From DASPTB01 sp035623615 (GTDB lineage Bacteria > Actinomycetota > UBA4738), in assembly GCA_035623615.1 (NCBI GenBank), contig DASPTB010000063.1, forward strand, positions 1 through 24,136: a stretch of DNA of 24,136 bases, read 5' to 3'. The notes below the pieces were generated by a model that saw nothing but the letters and a program-made list of their open reading frames with translations, had not been told where the DNA came from and searched no databases. The translations under genes and the position numbers were made by a program. Shown piece after piece: positions 22,410 to 24,136 of this stretch. Every line of letters starts with the position of its first letter. Position 1 is the first letter of the stretch.

Positions 22410-23390
22410 TCAGCCCGACGCGGCCACGCGGCTGGCCAGGGACGCCGCGGCCCGCGAGAACTGTCGTCCCGCGTGGTATGAGGACCGCACGAGCGGGCCG
22501 GCCTCCACGTGCGCGAACTCGAGCTCCTCCTCGCCGAACCGAGCGTGTTCCTCGAACTCGGCGGGGGTGACCCACCGGTCGACGGGGAGGTGGTTCGCGG
22601 TGGGCTGCAGGTACTGGCCGATCGTGAGCAGGTCCGCTCCGGCCCCGCGAAGGTCGCGCATGGCGTCGGCGATCTCGTCGGGCCGCTCGCCCATCCCGAG
22701 GATGAGGTTCGACTTCGTGACCTGATCTGGGCGGAGCCGCTTGGCGATCCGAAGAACCTCCAGCGAGCGGTCGTAGCCGAACGCGGGGCGGATCCTCCCG
22801 TGCAGCCGGCGAACCGTTTCGAGGTTGTGCGCGAACACGTCTGGGTTTGCCTCGATCAGCGTGGCGACGTCGCGCTCGCCGCCCTTGAAGTCCGAGGGAA
22901 GGACCTCGACGCCGATGCCCGGCACCGCGTCCCTGAGGGCGCGCACGCACTCCGCCCAGATCGCCGCGCCGCCGTCGGGCAGGTCGTCGCGCGCGACACC
23001 GGTGAGCACGACGTACCGAAGCCCGAGTCGGACGACCGCATCCGCGACGCGCGCGGGCTCGCCGAGGTCGACCGGCCCGGGTCTGGCGGTCATCACATCG
23101 CAGAACCCACAGCGCCGCGTGCAGCGATCCCCGAGGATCAGGAAGGTGGCCTCGCGTTCCTCCCAGCACTCGTAGACGTTGGGGCAACCCGCTTCCTCGC
23201 AGACCGTGTGCAGCCCCTCGCTGCGCATCAGCTCCTTGAGCGCGCGAAAGTTTGGTCCGGTCCGGAGCCGGGTCTTCAGCCAGTCGGGCCGGCGGCCGTC
23301 GGGTCCCGGCTGCGCCGCCCGGCCGTCGGTCGTCTTCACGATGGGCAGGTAGAGCCGCCGGCCGCGAGGGTTGTGATCGCTCGACGCCAT
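22410..23390 (-). CDS. lipA: Lipoyl synthase LipA
   Basis: This radical-SAM enzyme inserts two sulfurs into protein-bound octanoyl groups to form lipoyl cofactors of 2-oxoacid dehydrogenases and glycine cleavage H protein. The 326-residue protein shows both clusters. The auxiliary 4Fe-4S cysteines are Cys64, Cys69 and Cys75 (CEEAGCPNVYEC), and the SAM cluster has Cys90, Cys94 and Cys97 (CTRRCGFC). It ends with the conserved GPLVRSSYHA, whose serine ligates the auxiliary cluster. The ATG at 23390 is preceded by TACACT with a seven-base gap and no ribosome site, so translation is probably leaderless. No lipB is visible next to it. The 2-oxoacid dehydrogenase gene upstream is a natural functional partner. 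Confidence 0.97.
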   Translation of the reverse strand: MASSDHNPRGRRLYLPIVKTTDGRAAQPGPDGRRPDWLKTRLRTGPNFRALKELMRSEGLHTVCEEAGCPNVYECWEEREATFLILGDRCTRRCGFCDVMTARPGPVDLGEPARVADAVVRLGLRYVVLTGVARDDLPDGGAAIWAECVRALRDAVPGIGVEVLPSDFKGGERDVATLIEANPDVFAHNLETVRRLHGRIRPAFGYDRSLEVLRIAKRLRPDQVTKSNLILGMGERPDEIADAMRDLRGAGADLLTIGQYLQPTANHLPVDRWVTPAEFEEHARFGEEELEFAHVEAGPLVRSSYHAGRQFSRAAASLASRVAASG

Positions 23391-23397
23391 CCGGGTC

Positions 23398-23403
23398 AGT
23401 GTA
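23398..23403 (-). promoter_or_regulatory. -10 box of lipA (leaderless)
   Basis: TACACT on the minus strand, seven bases from the lipA ATG, places the predicted transcription start at or next to the start codon. No clear -35 is seen. Confidence 0.5.
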
Positions 23404-23427
23404 GTCGCGGCGATGCGAGGGGGGTGC

Positions 23428-23958
23428 CTACGCGGTCCACTCCTCCGAGGTCAGCGCGTAGATGTTGTGGTCCTCCCACACGCCGTTGATCTGCAGGTAG
23501 CGGCGGGCGAGCCCCTCGAAGCGGTAGCCGTTCTTTTCGACGACGCGGATCGACGCCGGGTTGCGGGGCATCACGGCCGCCTGGACCCGGTGCAGGCCCG
23601 CCTCGCCGAACGCGAAGCCCGACGCGAGACCCACGGCCTCGGTGGCGTACCCGCGCCGGTTCCGTGACTGGTCGACGAAGTAGCCGATCGTGCAGTTCTG
23701 CCAGGCGGCCCGGACGACGTTCGCGAGCGTCAGGCGGCCGACCAGCTCCCCCGTGTCCCGCTCGAAGATGCCGAACGGGAACGACAGGCCTGCCTGTCGC
23801 TGGCGCACCGCCCACTCGATGTCGGCTCGCTGCGCGGCGAGCGTCAGGAACCCCTCGGGGCGCCACGGCTCGAGCGGTTGCAGGAACTCCTGGTTGAGAG
23901 CGCGAAGCGAAAGCAGCGCGCCCGCGTCCTCGCCGGTCAGCTCGCGCAGGAGGACCAG
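23428..23958 (-). CDS. RimJ/RimL-type GNAT acetyltransferase, non-canonical start
   Basis: This is a GNAT protein of the RimJ (ribosomal-protein N-terminal acetyltransferase) type. The acetyl-CoA loop lies in QSRNRRGYATEAV (97-109 when numbered from 23958). RVQAAVMPRNPASIRVVEKNGYRFEG and a C-terminal Y-L-Q-I-N-G-V-W-E-D-H block, typical of the group, follow. Homology-like sequence begins at LVLLRELTGEDAGALL, but that part of the frame has no ATG, GTG or TTG up to the window-edge gene. The first canonical start is the GTG at 23808, which would drop 50 residues including the first strand and helix. I give the CTG at 23958 (176 residues, normal family length). A sequencing frameshift or a real CTG start are the alternatives. 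An AAGGAG motif lies shortly upstream. The substrate is not known. Confidence 0.7.
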   Translation of the reverse strand: MVLLRELTGEDAGALLSLRALNQEFLQPLEPWRPEGFLTLAAQRADIEWAVRQRQAGLSFPFGIFERDTGELVGRLTLANVVRAAWQNCTIGYFVDQSRNRRGYATEAVGLASGFAFGEAGLHRVQAAVMPRNPASIRVVEKNGYRFEGLARRYLQINGVWEDHNIYALTSEEWTA

Positions 23959-23993
23959 GTCGCCCGCGAGCGGTTCGGGCTGCGCTCCTTCGG

Positions 23994-24136
23994 CTAGAAC
24001 CGCGCCAGCTCCTTCATCCGTTCGTAGATCCGTTGCGGATCGAGCATGTAGGCGTGCTCGAGCGGACTCGAGAACGGCATCGCCGGGATGTCCGGGCCGG
24101 CCATTCGCACGATCGGTCCGTCGAGGTCGAAGAGGA
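23994..24136 (-). CDS. 2-oxoacid dehydrogenase E1 component, beta subunit (3' end, partial)
   Basis: Only the last 47 residues are in the window. Reading on the minus strand from the window edge they include DLDGPIVRMAGPDIPAMP, FSSPLEHAYMLDP and a closing helix ERMKELARF before TAG. This matches the C terminus of E1-beta subunits of pyruvate, branched-chain or acetoin dehydrogenases (transketolase C-terminal domain, where RxxGxDxPxP-type sequence precedes the final helix). The complex oxidatively decarboxylates a 2-oxoacid and passes the acyl group to lipoyl-E2. The type of oxoacid cannot be told from this fragment. The acetyltransferase and lipA follow on the same strand, and lipA makes the cofactor this complex uses. 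Confidence 0.85.
   Translation of the reverse strand, partial: LFDLDGPIVRMAGPDIPAMPFSSPLEHAYMLDPQRIYERMKELARF

Overview
This 24.1 kb window is dense, very GC-rich bacterial DNA. It shows GC-biased third codon positions, frequent GTG and TTG starts, 4-base GTGA/ATGA gene overlaps, and -10 boxes (TAnnnT) lying directly upstream of start codons. Together with the gene set (C4 zinc-ribbon protein next to RNase HI and rnpB, DUF5317, DUF3376-type patatin, DrrAB-type ABC pair), this suggests an actinobacterial lineage, probably uncultured. The phylum is inferred; no rRNA gene is present. No CRISPR array, insertion sequence, tRNA or prophage was seen, and no gene-free stretch exceeds about 180 bases.

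Layout. Bases 1-2957 (+) hold an amidase-signature enzyme followed by a MatB-like acyl/malonyl-CoA synthetase. Bases 2917-5373 (-) hold a large patatin-like lipase convergent with it. Bases 5476-7849 (-) are a MarR regulator, ABC ATPase and ABC-2 permease operon with a palindromic operator in front. Bases 7938-11319 (-) are housekeeping and accessory genes: an ABM-fold protein, DUF1697, a GNAT, msrA and an SDR. Bases 11394-17050 (-) hold a multi-spanning PAS histidine kinase, an alpha-oxoamine synthase, a TPR protein and an MFS transporter. Bases 17182-18208 are the most unusual part: two 26-codon genes on opposite strands encode clearly paralogous mini-proteins ending in AGAHWKP. They flank a DUF5317 membrane-protein gene, and each has a pair of TCCCCC boxes upstream.

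Bases 18286-19816 (+) carry nucleic-acid housekeeping: a zinc-ribbon coiled-coil protein, RNase HI and the RNase P RNA with its own -10 box. Bases 19966-22388 (+) encode a three-gene cytochrome b complex (61-aa membrane protein, b6-type diheme cytochrome b, two-span partner) and a TlpA-like lipoprotein. Bases 22410-24136 (-) carry lipA, a RimJ-type acetyltransferase without a canonical start codon, and the 3' end of a 2-oxoacid dehydrogenase E1-beta gene. LipA makes the lipoyl cofactor that E1-beta-containing complexes need, so this last group is functionally coherent.

The main candidate for something undescribed is the mini-protein pair. Eighteen of 26 residues are identical although nine of those codons differ synonymously. 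The sequence reads like a bare signal peptide with an AGA cleavage site that would release a His-Trp-Lys-Pro tetrapeptide.
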